Assembly (NCBI GenBank): GCA_027604705.1
Contig: JADHYV010000027.1
Coordinates: 124,001 to 188,000 of the forward strand
Direction: 5' to 3'
DNA length: 64,000 nucleotides
From: Allomyces arbusculus
Lineage: Eukaryota > Blastocladiomycota > Blastocladiomycetes > Blastocladiales > Blastocladiaceae
The first letter of the stretch is position 1, and every line of letters begins with the position of its first letter. Below, piece by piece: positions 12,008 through 23,147 of the stretch. A program made the translations under genes and the position numbers. The notes beneath the pieces are model-generated. The model worked only from the letters and a program-made list of their open reading frames with translations. It was not told where the DNA came from and searched no databases.

Positions 12008-12702
12008 TTCGGCGTTTGGTTCATGAATTGTTACCGTAGATGTATAATTCTCAGCGAGGGAGAAAATGAATATGACGTTTCGATTTGGTGCTAATTGTGA
12101 TGGCCGCTCAAGCTGAATGTTGATGATTCGTGCCTGGTGAATGCTGGCACAGAAAGAAAGGGAGACGAACGCGGGTGGAGAGCAAAATCCAAGCAACAAT
12201 CATTCACAGGAGCGGCATCGCGAGGATGCAGTGCACTCCGGGCAATGACAGGGCACTGGAAAGAGAAGGGAGAGGGTGAATACGTCGCGTACGCTTGAAA
12301 ATGGGCTGGTCGATGTACTGCCGTCGATGTAATCCATGCCTGCGCGCATATTGATGTGTGAGGTTGCGTCGCTGCCCAAAGGTCCCCGAGAAGAACGCTG
12401 CAAAGAGAACCGTAAGTCAAGTGCGTCGGATGTTCTGGGCGAGTTCTGGAAGTGCCACAACTGGCCCGTCAAACCGTGAACAACCGGCAACGATCATGTT
12501 TGTGCGCGGCATTTTTTGTTGCATGGTGCGCGCTCATGTTCTGGCAGCATCCGACGACGAGACACCATCCAGACCAATCGCAGAACACTACTACTAGATT
12601 ATACCCGCTCGGCTATCCCTTCGGCATAAATGTACACGGCCCAGGACATCTACCTGTAGGCACTACCCTCCCGCGCACCCCGCGGCGCGACCGCATCCAT
12701 CA
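12008..12702. other. Intergenic between convergent ZIP and Kv genes
   Basis: Both flanking genes end here. I see no gene, RNA or repeat; probable 3' UTRs and terminators. Confidence 0.5.
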
Positions 12703-15700
12703 TCATTGGAGCAACCCGTGCTGCGACGCCGACGACGAACACCGCGACCCGGCGCGATTTCTCGCACCTTCAGCAGGTGGCGCCTCCTCCTCATCCCCTG
12801 CCGGGCCTCTTGCCAACGCAACATCGCTCTCAGCCCGGCGCACGTTCCCGCGCAGTCGCAACCCGGGCGACGTTGGTACCGGCGGAAGATCATCGCTGCG
12901 CAATGCCGGCGATGCGGGCCCGCCGCTCGTCACGGATGCCGCGGGGGATGCCGTGACCGGGTGCGCGAACAGCATCGCGAGTGATGCAGCGCCAACGGAC
13001 CGCATATCGCCGTGCGGGGGGTGCACCGACTCGCCCTCCTCCTCCTCCTCGTCGTCGTCGTGGCGGTCGTCGGTTGGGGACTCGAGCGGGTGCGCGACAC
13101 CGACGCGGCGAATCACGTTCTTGTCAATTGTCAGTCCAGTCCTGGACCCCGCCGCGGGCGGCGGCGGCGGCGGCGGGTGCGCGCTTGTCCCGAGCGTGCT
13201 CGGTCGGCGGGTGAATATCGCTGCAAGTCGCGACCGCGACGACATGGATGAGAGCGTGCGCGACCTCAGGCGCAATTTCGGCACGAAGCGCGACGCCGTC
13301 GACGGTCCCGCGTGCCACGGCACATCCTCGTCGTCGTGATCATGGTGGTGGTCGTGGTCGGTGGTCGGGTGGTCGTTGGCCCACGTGAGCGCCGGCTCGT
13401 GCTCGTTTCTTGGCGTCGGCAGCGTCTGCGACCGCGCGCCCATCCCCAGCACGTGTGCCCATCTCCCCGCGCCACCACCTCCACCACCCGTTGTCGCCGT
13501 GGCACCCGCGCCGCCCATGCTCGCGACTGCTGCCGCTGCCGCAGCCATCGCCGCAGCCCCCTTCCCGGACCGCGCGCTATCGACGGTGCCCGTCCCGACC
13601 ATTTCATCGACGTGCCGGTTAATCTCCGTGCGGTAGGTCGGGAACCGTTTCGCGAGCCGTTTCCACTTTTCGACCTCGGCCTGCAGTTCGCGCACCTGCG
13701 CCTGCGCCAGCTGGTACTTGCGCTTCATTTTCTTGTACCGGATGTAGGAGTCGGTCGGGTTCACGTCGTTGAGCAGGTCCTGCGCCTGCGAGACGAGTTG
13801 GAGGATCGCGTCGTTTTGGTTGATCAGGAACTTGATTTGCGCGGCTTTCGTGCGTTTCGTCGCGAGCCCGACGGCGGCGCCGTGGTGGATCTTGGTTTTC
13901 AGCAGCAGGCGCTGGTATTCCATCCATTCGGCTATGGGCGGTGGGTGGAGAGGAAGGGGGTCAGAGGGCGGTTCGATCGGTGTCGGGAAATTGAGGAAAG
14001 GCGGGGTGGGCGTACACATGAAGTGCGATCCGAGAATTGACACGGGCAGCGCCAAGATCGAGACACCAATCAGCATCGTGAACCCGGCAACAAACTTGCC
14101 GAAATCCGTCTTGGGCGTGATATCTCTAGCAGGGCGGTCAGGCGAGACCCATCAGTCGGACGCGCCACGCATGCGGACGTCGTGGAGTCACCGCGTACCC
14201 GTAACCCGTCGTCGAGAGCGTCGTGATCGCCCAATAGAACCCTTCGGGAATCGACTGGAACGGCGACGGCGCGCCGTTCAGCACCCACATGTCCTGCTGC
14301 GGGTCGTAGGCGCCGCGCTCGGCATAGTAAATCGCCGCGGCCGTGAGCAAGATCGAGAGCCCGGAATACAACAGCACAAGTAAAAACGCTTCCTTGGACC
14401 GCGACAGCGACCGCAGCGTGATGTTGATGAGCGTCGAGTTTTGCATGTGCTTGAAGACCTGCAGAATCCGGAGAATTCGCAGCGTGCGCAGCGCGACCAA
14501 GGCCTGCACGTCGGGCGTCGTGTAGAGCAGGTCGATCCAGTACGGGACGACCGAGAGAATGTCGAGGATCGTGAGCGTGCGCATCAGGTACCGGAACCGC
14601 CGCGGTGCCACGCAAATGCGCGTGATCACGTCGCCCGTGAAGAAGAAGCAGAAAAAGACGTCGAGGGGCCACCTGGACGTTCATGGGCGTAGTTGGTGAG
14701 ATCGGTGCGGAAGACGTGGTGACGTTGCGCGCGCGCAAGGAAACACGGTACCATGGCGGGTGCTTCATGTAGTACTGCGTCGACGACTCGATGAGCGTGA
14801 GGATCACGGCGACAAGCACCATGAGGATATAGAAAAACGAGTAGAGCCGCGCCTACCGAGAATGACAAGTGATTAGCCCCGCTGCGCTTCGCCCTCCCCC
14901 ACGCGCACGAGCGCACCGCACTCCGGTTTGGGACTTACCCAAAGACTATCCGGTGCCTCCAAGAAAATGAAAATGCGCTTGCGCATCCCGCCGAGCATTT
15001 TCAGTTCCTGGTGCCGGCGGTACTGGTGTCGGAAAATCGCGTTTTCCATGAGCGACGGGTCCGGCGGGGCGTCCAAGTCGATTTCGAGCGGATCGCGGAT
15101 ATCGTCCGAGTCATTGTCGTCATCGTCATCATCGTTGCCGCCGCCGTCATCGTCGTTGGTGGCGTGCACCGCGCCGCCCGGTCCCACCGCGTGGTCGCTG
15201 CTGCCACTACTCGCGACGCGTGTCTCTTGCGAGTCCTCGCCCACGACCACGACGGGTGGCGCGCCGGCGAGCGACGACGTGGACGAGGACGCGGCGCGCA
15301 TCCCGGCGTGCAGCGGCGATCGCGACCGCGCGCGCATGCGCGTGCCCGGCGGGACATCGGCGAGCGGGATGTCAACGGCTGTGTGCGACCCGATGGCGGA
15401 CCGGCGTGCTGGAGTTACGGTCGCGGGCGACGTGGCCGCATGCAGCAGCGGGAGCGGGGCGCGGAACGGGGTCGTTGCAGCGGGAGCATCAGCCTTGTCG
15501 GGTGCTGACGACGGCAGTCTCTGGTACGACGGCGGTGGTGGCGGCGACGTTGCGGGTGCCGCTCCACCGCGTGCAGGTGCGGTAGAGGAAGACTTTTCGT
15601 CGTTGCGCGCTCGAAGTTGGGGCGTGTCGGCAAACGTCAGGGTGCGTGCGGGCGTCGCGCTGCTGGAAGCAGGGCCCGCGGGCGTGGGGGCCCCGGACAC

Positions 15701-15745
15701 GCGGCGCGCGGCACCTGCTGGTGCTGGTGGTGGCGCGGGGTCCAT
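12703..15745 (-). CDS. Shaker-type voltage-gated potassium channel
   Basis: Five exons (15745-14939, 14852-14752, 14672-14199, 14125-14016, 13931-12703) give 906 residues. Start is MDPAPPPAPAG, the first ATG in frame. A 230-residue disordered N-terminus contains an Asp-rich run. S1 follows DSLWARLYSFFYI; S2 is DVFFCFFFTGDVITRI; S3 is LTILDILSVVPYWIDLL; S4 is ALRTLRILRILQVFKH with a charge every third residue; S5 follows SKEAFLLVLLYS. The pore helix and filter read ITTLSTTGYGDITP; the intron splits the second glycine codon of the filter. S6 has GVSILALPVSILGSHF, a shortened version of the PxP hinge. The last intron (84 bp, a multiple of three) could be retained without a frame change. The C-terminus has a coiled-coil segment (KMKRKYQLAQAQVRELQAE) and a long disordered tail. 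No T1 or cyclic-nucleotide domain is seen. Plasma-membrane K+ selectivity is secure. Confidence 0.92.
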
Positions 15746-16745
15746 GGCGGGCAGTGCAGGCAGTCGGGGTGTGCTGGCGGAGGTCCAGGGCGGCGGGGGG
15801 TGGTCGTCGAAAATAATGAGCGGAGCTGGCGTCGTTGTCTGGTGCACCAGCACGCGAAGCAAGGGCGAGCCAGCGAGCGGTGACAGCGGTGGCGCGCCGA
15901 GAAGAAGGAAACGTCGTTTGCAAGTCTAGAACACGCCCACATCGATCATGCGGACATGCATGCATGGCGTGGGCCATCGCCAGCGCGAGCAGAGGAAACC
16001 GCCTGCCGCGCGGTCCTGGCTTGTCGGCGCCCGCCGAAAACAAGTGGGCCCTCCCGCGTCTTCCGTGGTCGTTGCCGACGTTATCCACTTGGTGGACTCG
16101 CTTCCGGCTCTGGAGGAGGTGTGGGTCGGTATGTGGCCTGGGAAAGGTGCGGAGCGCGCCATGATTGCACAAACGATGCAAGAACGGATGAGCGCTGCGT
16201 TGGGGTGGCTGCGCGAAGCAGGGCGTGAAAGGTGGTGATCCGAACATGCTTGTTTGATTCGATGGCGTTGTCCACGGAAATAGAACGTGCACATTTTGGT
16301 ATTGGACAGCTTTGGCTTCAGGAATTCGCATCGTCTCAATAGCCGTGAGTGAAGGCTTCTGGTACCTTCTCCACCTCATTGTCTGCTTCTAGCGATACGC
16401 GCACCTCGCCCGCCGCGACCCCCAAAATGGGAACGATCGTGTCCCGTCCGCCTGTACGGCATGGTCACGCTTGGCCCCATGCCGACGCGGCAACCTCGGC
16501 GGTACACTGTCCACCCGTTACTTAAACCCATTGTTCGTCATGGTGTCACCGAACGTAACCTGGCATGCTAGCGACCTGCGTTCATCCGTCCTGCTCTTTC
16601 AACTCGACTTCACTCCGCGTCAGGCCTTTGATCAAGGGCGACATTGGATTCTTATTCGCCTACGTCCTACTCATGTCCCCCCAACAATTTCACGAGCTCG
16701 TTGTCGTCCACCCAAACTCACGACGCCGGCTTATTGTGCAACTTC
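15746..16745. other. Upstream region of the Kv gene
   Basis: One kilobase between the 3' end of the 7-TM gene and the start of the channel, both on the minus strand. The frame of the channel stays open upstream to about 15862 but has no ATG there. No other gene or RNA supported. Confidence 0.5.
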
Positions 16746-18043
16746 TCATGAATCGCCTTCTCGTGCAGCGGTGCGCTGGCTCTCCTTGGCGTCCCCGCCC
16801 AACCGCGGCGCCGACCCCATCGTCACTTTCACTGCCGGCAAGCTCACGCGGCGCGTATCCCCCGTCTTGGCGACCAAAGCCGTCATTGACCCGGCCACGA
16901 CCGTGCCCGACGCGCGCCGGCCCACCCCGCTGACCGTACTTCCGCCAGCCGTCGCCGTGCCCGCCGCACCGGACACAGACCCGGACCCGCCGCCAGAGGC
17001 CGTGTCGGACGTGGACGAGGCGGCGCGGACCGAGTAGGTGGCGTTGAGCGAGATGAACGACAGTAGGAGTTGTTCGGTGAAACTTGCGGCCTAGTGACGC
17101 GCCGTTCGTGGGAGTCAGTGCGCGTTCCATCAACGGCTGGCTGCAGGGGGGGGGGGGGGGGGTTGAAAGGACCGGACCAAGATCCCTCCGTGGACCATAT
17201 CCATGATCAGCGTGACGATCGTGATGGTCAGCAGCGCCAGCTCGTACGCACAGTACATGCGCGCATTGTAGTACTGTTGGATCGACTTGAACCGCTTGAG
17301 CATGATCGCATTCGCGCCGGCGCCGACCGCGAATTGCAGGTCCGTGAAGACGGCCGGAATCGCGTACCAAAGCACGCACATGGTGTTGGTGATGCGGTAG
17401 CTACACGACCGACGGTCAGATCGAGCCGCCGAGACCGGCGGCGGGCCGTGGGGGCAAAGCACATACCCGTATTGGAAAAGCGGCAGCCCAAACACGCGCC
17501 ACGACCCGAACCCGCCAATCGCCTGCGCGGCCAACAGGCACCCAATCGAGATCGTGCCCATGAGCATGTAGACGGCCGTGTAGTACGACTAGGTCGGACC
17601 GGTGACCGCGTAGTGGCCCGTCCCGGTCAGTTTTTCGCCGCCTTGGCAGCGGCGACCTCGCCGGCACGCACCCGCGCGTCACGAGTACGTACCGCGTACC
17701 CTCGAATCGCTGCTCCCTTGGCCCCCAACATCGCTGTCGTGCGCAAATACGTCAAGTGCGCTGTAACCATCGAATGCGCGCGCTTTAAGATCGCAAGCGC
17801 CAAGGCCCACTCCGACGCTGGGCTGCCCATGCCCAAGGAAATACCAAATCCGAGCATAAACGCGTCGCACAAGAGCGAGACGACGGCTGCGGCCACAATC
17901 GCACGCTGGATGGGCCGCGCGCGGTAGCTGTTAACTACACAGTTCAAAGTGTTGGTCCCGATCAAGAACGAGACCGGCGCGCAGATCGACGGGCACAGCT
18001 GGTTGAGCGAGAAGAGCGCGTCGATGCCGGGTGCAGTGGCCAT
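16746..18043 (-). CDS. Orphan seven-transmembrane protein
   Basis: Four exons (18043-17693, 17588-17467, 17400-17178, 17090-16746) give 346 residues; all three intron phases agree. Start is MATAPGIDALFSLNQ; an in-frame ATG at 18451 would add about 136 Pro/Ser-rich residues but has no support. Seven hydrophobic segments are visible: CAPVSFLIGTNTLNCVV, AIVAAAVVSLLCDAFMLG, EWALALAIL to YLRTTAML, YTAVYMLMGTISIGCLLAA, VLWYAIPAVFTDLQFAVGAG, YELALLTITIVTLIMDMV and FTEQLLLSFISLNATYSV. A Ser/Gly/Ala-rich tail follows, presumably cytosolic. The layout is GPCR-like in count only; I see no DRY, NPxxY or rhodopsin lysine motif and do not recognise the family. The third intron contains a run of 17 G on the plus strand and uses a GTCCGG donor. 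Confidence 0.7.
17146..17162. repeat. Homopolymer run of 17 G inside an intron
   Basis: Runs as C17 in the transcribed strand of the third intron of the 7-TM gene, close to the donor site. Confidence 0.9.
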
Positions 18044-18535
18044 CGTGGGTGGATGATGAGGTAGTCGAGGAAGGAACGTTGGTAGCAGAGGGGAAGCGGC
18101 GTCGGCGGGGCGCGCCGGATCGGATGACGGTGAGATGAAGTGGTGCGCGTGGCCGGGTGGGCGTGCTGGCGCGTGGAGAGGGTGCGGCGATGAGCGGCAA
18201 GGGAGGGCGCCACGGAGAGGGGCGATGGCTGCGGAGCAGTGATGCACGATTGAGAGAAGACGGTGGGACGTCCGAAGGCAACGGGGCTCGTTGCACCTGA
18301 CGCACCGTGCACTGGCCGTGTTGCTGGCATGGGCGCCGGCGAATTCCGCGCAGCCTGACTCTTGCTGACGCGGCTCGTTGATGCTGGTGCGCGGTGAGCT
18401 GTAGGGTCTGGACGCCTTGGTGGGAGACGTGCTTGACAGGGTGAGGGACATGCCTCGCTCCCACAACCGTGTTAAATTTTCGGTGCCGAGGGCTCCGATG
18501 CGCGGATCAGACTTGTGAGCTGTGCAGCAATCGCA

Positions 18536-18931
18536 TCAATGGGCGTCTAGTTGGTATAGGCAACGCGCAGCTGGCCGGGTTCCACGCGTCAGCAGTGTGC
18601 CCGGCGTATCGACTGTCAGCAGCGGGAACGAGTTGGTGGTTGGGTTGCGCTGCTTGGTCGTCGTGGCTAAGGTCAGCACAATGAGGATGGCGAGTATGCA
18701 GCACGGCACGAGCCATGACATGACCCATGGCACTGGATCGCGCCAGCGCAGTTTTATCGACTTGGTGCACAGCGCAATGAGCTGCCACCAACGTGACGGG
18801 CGCGTCGCGATTTGGTAGACGACGTGCGCCGTCCGGCGTGAGCTGCCAGAGGCATGCTGCCCAGGTGGACTTGCGGGTGGAATCGCGGGTGCCAGGGTCA
18901 GCGATGGTGATGGTTCCGCGGCGGCAGTCAT
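18536..18931 (-). pseudogene. ABCA-like transporter N-terminal fragment
   Basis: An ATG-started frame of 131 residues (MTAAAEPSPSLTLAP). After a disordered stretch comes QLIALCTKSIKLRWRDP followed at once by a strong hydrophobic helix (PVPWVMSWLVPCCILAIL). That pattern, a basic amphipathic lead into TM1, is how ABCA-subfamily transporters begin, followed by the start of the extracellular loop. Nothing matching the rest of an ABC transporter (second membrane half, Walker A/B, signature) lies downstream before the 7-TM gene, so I read it as a truncated remnant or a short standalone membrane protein. A TATATAG element sits 137 bp upstream, so transcription is possible. The ABCA link is tentative. 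Confidence 0.45.
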
Positions 18932-19067
18932 TGGGGCTGGGTGCGAGGAAGACGTGAGGGTCACCAAGAGCGGTGATGAATCGGTCAGGTCGGGGTTGGT
19001 GCCAGCGTCGGTGGAGCGGCCGAAGGAAGTGCCAGGCTGCCGACGCGAAAATGGGGGAGCGCTGGCG

Positions 19068-19074
19068 CTATATA
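19068..19074 (-). promoter_or_regulatory. TATA-like element before the ABCA-like fragment
   Basis: TATATAG on the minus strand, 137 bp upstream of the ATG at 18931, a spacing like that of the other TATA boxes in this window. Confidence 0.4.
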
Positions 19075-20133
19075 GTACGCGCGGGTCCCAAAGTTGCGCT
19101 TGCTCGGTGCGCGCACGTCGTCGTCTCACCCATCAGTACCGTGAAGCTGCAGCGTCGTATCACAGAAGTCAGGCATTCAAGTCGTTGAGCCGACCGGCCA
19201 CAGGCGGCTTGGCGCCAGGCCGACCGGCGCAGGCAGGCGGAACAAATTGGCGGTCCTGGCGAGTGTCCATCACGCGTTACCCTCGGTCTATCATTTTCTG
19301 ACGGGAGGAAGTCCTTCGTTTGTCTCGCTACCACCCTGACGGCTCTTGGTCCAATTGCCCTCAACTGGCTTTGATCATTTCATTTCCCCCGCGAGACGCT
19401 CAAACTCGCCTATGTTCTTCTTCCTCAAGTTTCTTCCGTGGGAATGGATTTTCCTATAAATTATGAGGATGCGCACACGATGCTTGACGTTCTTCAAGGG
19501 CTTGATGGTATTCACACTTCCATTACACGACTCGAGGCTACTCTTGAGTTTGACGATTGACGGCTTCAATGTGCTCAACCGCTTTGTTGCGACCTTGGCC
19601 ATGACCAATATTCGATGACTTCGCTTTAACGTGTACGCGCACATCAAGGATAAAGAAACTCGCGTTCTCTCTACGATTGACCAGCTGCTTGTCGCATATC
19701 TTCCGCCATGGGTGGTCTCTCTTGAACTCTGTAGTCTTGTCGACTCCGTGCAATCAAACCTGCACTCCAATCGATGAAGTATTCACGTTGAACGTGTGCA
19801 GTTGATAACCCATGGTTGCGCGTTCTTGGCCTAATCTCCTTGTCGCGCTTTCTTTCGGCCATGTTCTTTGAGTGGTGGCATCTTTTGGTTGATTTTTTCA
19901 ATATTACGTGAGTTCTGTTTCTGACGCACTCCATGGCCAGGTTTCAGCGCAGGAGCTGGGCGGCGCAAAAGTTAAGGCATGAGCAAACGTGAGCTTCGAA
20001 GAGAGCGTCGGGTGATTCCCAACTTGATTCGTGTCCAGCTCTCGCAACAAAGCGGCAAACCATGAGAATATTATCCAACAATACTTGCCGACACTTTGGC
20101 CCACTTCTCCACCCATTTTTCTGCCCGCTCACA
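19075..20133. other. Unassigned, AT-richer stretch
   Basis: Between about 19370 and 20060 the base composition is clearly less GC-rich than the flanks. Minus-strand frames rich in Lys/Arg/His (for example around 19375-19770 and 19671-19934) suggest decayed coding DNA, perhaps of a mobile element, but I see no diagnostic motif or terminal repeats. Confidence 0.35.
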
Positions 20134-21093
20134 CTACTGGCACTTGCCAGTCTCCTCGCACACGGCCCTGGTCAAGTTTGCAAGCTCGAGAATGTGCTTA
20201 TGCACGAAATCGCGGGGTGTAGACAAATTTCTGTGGCACACGACATCCATAATCGAGGGGGACACACCCGACCCGCCCCACGCCACCTTGCCCATGTTCG
20301 GCCGCCAGTACTCAATCCGGCCAGGCGGCGGCAGCGTCATGTCGAGCCCAAGCCAGCCACTGACACGACGCGCTTCCAGGTACCACCGCACGATCCCGGC
20401 GTCGGGCGCCGACGCGTTGACCGGTAGCTCGGCCGGGTTGTTGAGCGGCGCGGGAAGGCTGGTCGAGTTCACGCCGCATAGGACGAGCAACGATGCGACG
20501 GCGTTTGCCTGCTCGTGATCGGCCAGGTCCCAGCCGATTGGAAGAGAATACGTGTAAATGTTCTTGGTCGAGGATCCGGGTTGCATGGACAGCGCCGCGG
20601 GAGTGGGAGAAAGGGGCACGTTGGGATTGGCGGGGTTCCAGTTGGACCTGGTCGTGCCAAACTGCACGTCATGGCCGGCGCGTGCCGTGAACTTGGCCGT
20701 GATGACGAGGTCCTCGATGTTCACGGGGAACGCGTTGTCGTTGACCGCAAACAGCACACAATCCCAGAGAGAAATGGCACGCACAGCTGTGCCGTTTCGA
20801 TACCACTGAACCGCGCGCTCGTCCCACTGCAAGTTGGTCGGGGGCACGATCGCGTTGATGAGATAAAGTGGCTTGGTCGTAAACCAGAACACCAGAGACG
20901 TGACGAGAAAGACGATCACGGAGAGCACTGCGGCAAGGCAGAGATACCGCGCAACGCGGTTGGTGGGCACGAATCGGCTTGCCGTTCTCTTCAGCTGCTG
21001 CATGCTTGCAAAATGCGCGTTATCGTCAGCATTAGTGGTTTTGTTGGTTTCGAGGGCGGTGCGCTGCTGCTCAACGTCGGGCGCGGCAGGCAT
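20134..21093 (-). CDS. LMP family copy 3, intact, inverted
   Basis: Intronless gene for 319 residues beginning MPAAPDVEQQRTALE. It keeps the full family plan: hydrophilic tail, RYLCLAAVLSVIVFLV membrane helix, KPLYL juncture, external DNAFPVNIEDLVITAKF block, then a copy-specific Asn/Pro/Ser loop, WDLADHEQANAVASLLVLCG, LPAPLNNPAELPVN, a W-Y-L-E-A-R-R-V-S-G segment, DMTLPPPGRIEYW and the C-terminal helix ending CEETGKCQ. It is closest to copies 2 and 5 but lies on the opposite strand, just before the second duplicated block. Two Cys in the C-terminal CEETGKC motif could form a disulfide if external; this is inference. Function unknown. Confidence 0.75.
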   Translation of the reverse strand: MPAAPDVEQQRTALETNKTTNADDNAHFASMQQLKRTASRFVPTNRVARYLCLAAVLSVIVFLVTSLVFWFTTKPLYLINAIVPPTNLQWDERAVQWYRNGTAVRAISLWDCVLFAVNDNAFPVNIEDLVITAKFTARAGHDVQFGTTRSNWNPANPNVPLSPTPAALSMQPGSSTKNIYTYSLPIGWDLADHEQANAVASLLVLCGVNSTSLPAPLNNPAELPVNASAPDAGIVRWYLEARRVSGWLGLDMTLPPPGRIEYWRPNMGKVAWGGSGVSPSIMDVVCHRNLSTPRDFVHKHILELANLTRAVCEETGKCQ

Positions 21094-21260
21094 GATGGGA
21101 TGAGGTGGGCGCGTTGTGTTGATCTCGTCGTGTCGCTCGAGGTTCGAGCGAGGTTCAGGAGCTGGCAGGCCAAAGAGAGCACACGTGGGCCGTTGGATCT
21201 ATGAAGCGGAATCGGTTCAAGAGCAGTGAACTGTTGCGGCTGGTACCGCGGGATCGCAGG

Positions 21261-21266
21261 CTTATA
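21261..21266 (-). promoter_or_regulatory. TATA-like element of LMP copy 3
   Basis: On the minus strand the string reads CATATAAGCCTGCG, matching the TATAAAAGCCTGCGG core before copies 2 and 5. It is about 170 bp upstream of the ATG. Confidence 0.5.
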
Positions 21267-22226
21267 TGTATGAGCCGTTGAGCGGTGGTAAAGCACAACA
21301 CAGCACTGCAGCTTGGGCGACCGGGGGCGCGCGTTTTTGATGCATGGCGACGTCTTTAGCATTCTCCCTGCACGGTGCTTGCAGCAAAAACAACAGGACG
21401 AGGTTTTGGCAGTTTTCTCGAAACGAACGCACACGCACGCTGTGCGCGTGCTGAATGCTTCCGCAAAAATATGTCGTCGCCACACCTGGTTTAAGAGTGT
21501 GGTGGCTGCACTTGTCATATTCCAGCTTTCCCCTGGTCGCTCCCGCGCTCGTAAGGGCTCGGAGTGCAAGGACGTGCAGAGCGTGATGCGTGTCCTGGGT
21601 AAATGCTAGAGCGCTGCGATTGGTTGAGTGAGCGAAAAGAGGCGTGAAGAGTAGTGATTACATTGTGCATTCTGATGTTGTGAACCGTGCGTGAATGAAG
21701 CGCACAACTCAACGTGATCATCAACGTGCAACTTTTTAGGAACGGTTCTGGCGCTATTGCCCCTGCCCCGTCCCACATCCAGTTGCGCGCTGCTAGTCAG
21801 GTGTGCAGGGGCACGACACTTTGAACGATCAAACCTGAAACAATTTGAGTCACGTGCGTATCCCATCCAGAGCGCATCAAGCATCATTTCAAAAGGCAAC
21901 GCACGTGAGAGCGCACGCATCAAGCTGAAACTGCCGAAAGCCGCGCCATCGGGCGCCCGAGAACAACAATGGAACCATTCGGGAACGGTTCGCCACCCAA
22001 CTGCAAGGCGCATGCGATCTAACACCCAGCCGTTGCTCCTCGGTTTCCCGGGACGCCGACGCGCGTCGCCCGTACAATTTGTATCTAGTTTGAGCACGCC
22101 CCTGTCCTGCTCCGCTCACATCGACACGACGCGCGAGCCAGTCCTCCATCCAACACAATTGAACGATCACCGCACACTTTCTGACGACCCGCCGATACTT
22201 CCAAGCCAACCCAACTCTTGTCGACA

Positions 22227-23147
22227 ATGCCCTCCTCTGTCACCGACGTCGAACGGTCTGCTATGGTCTCCGACAAGGCTACCGCTGACGCGAGCACCGC
22301 ACACCAATAGCAACGCCGCGCGAACCGGTTCCTCCCCGCATACCGACCCAAGCGGTACCTGTGCGTTGGCACGGCCCTCGTCGTGGTCAGCTGTCTCATC
22401 GCGCTCCTAACGCTTTGGTTCAAGGTCGAGCCTCTAAAGTTTTGGCCCACCCTCAAGCGGCTTGATCACTTGTGGCCGCTCAATCATGGGCCTACGGACT
22501 GGTGGACGAGTCGCGGCACGATCGTCAAGGCGGCGCACCCGTGGGTGATCCAGCTCATCGTGAGGAATGACAACACCTTTGAAATGATTGTCCAGGACCT
22601 GGACGTGTCGGCCGAGTTTGCCGCGACCAAGACCAACGAACACGCATTCTTCGCGCGGGCCGAGCACATGCCGCGGTTCAACGTGCCGTCCGACGGCGGG
22701 TGGCACTTTAATTTGAACGCCTCGGGCGCGCTGCAGTGGGACGTGCGCGACCGCGCGCAAGCCAAGGCGCTCGCAGCGATCTTGGTCCTGTGCAACGTGC
22801 CTGTCACCGACTTGCCGCCCGTGCTGCTCAACGCGACGTCGACGGCTGACCTGCCCACCAACCCGGCCGCGCGTGACGCCGGCGCCCTGACGTGGACGAT
22901 TGCCGCGAGGAAAGTGCGCGGTCTGGTCGGGCTGGGGATGACGCCGGCGCCTGGCACGCTGACGGGCAACTGGCCGAGTCCTGGAAGCCATGTTTGGTAT
23001 AGTCCCGACATTCACGAGGGCGTTGGCGAGCGCATTGCGGACGTGCTGTGCCCGGAGACGCGGCGCACTTCAAATGTGTTGGACCACATCAAGCAGCTCG
23101 TCAACGTGACGAACATTGCGGGCCAGGAGGTGGTCAAGGCAGGTTAG
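22227..23147 (+). pseudogene. LMP family copy 4, one premature stop
   Basis: Duplicate of copy 1, beginning MPSSVTDVERSAMVSDK. It is colinear with copy 1 to the end (VTNIAGQEVVKAG) apart from a few short indels, such as a shortened loop after FNVPSDGGW. A TAG at 22308-22310 interrupts it after about 27 codons, before the membrane helix; copy 1 has a sense codon there. The rest of the frame is open and well conserved, so the loss is recent or the stop is tolerated. Re-initiation at a downstream ATG would drop the membrane anchor. The stop sits as CAA TAG CAA, which resembles a known leaky context. Confidence 0.75.

Noticed and set aside
15011-15929. Long plus-strand frame opposite the Kv N-terminus
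   Set aside because: Low-complexity Ser/Gly/Ala mirror of the disordered region; no motif, and the minus strand continues into the channel.
18044-18451. Extended N-terminus for the 7-TM protein from an ATG at 18451
   Set aside because: Pro/Ser/Arg-rich, unlike a leader of a 7-TM protein, and more likely a 5' UTR.
19375-19934. Lys/Arg-rich minus-strand frames, possible transposase
   Set aside because: No DDE, zinc-finger or terminal-repeat signal that I can point to; kept only as an unassigned region.
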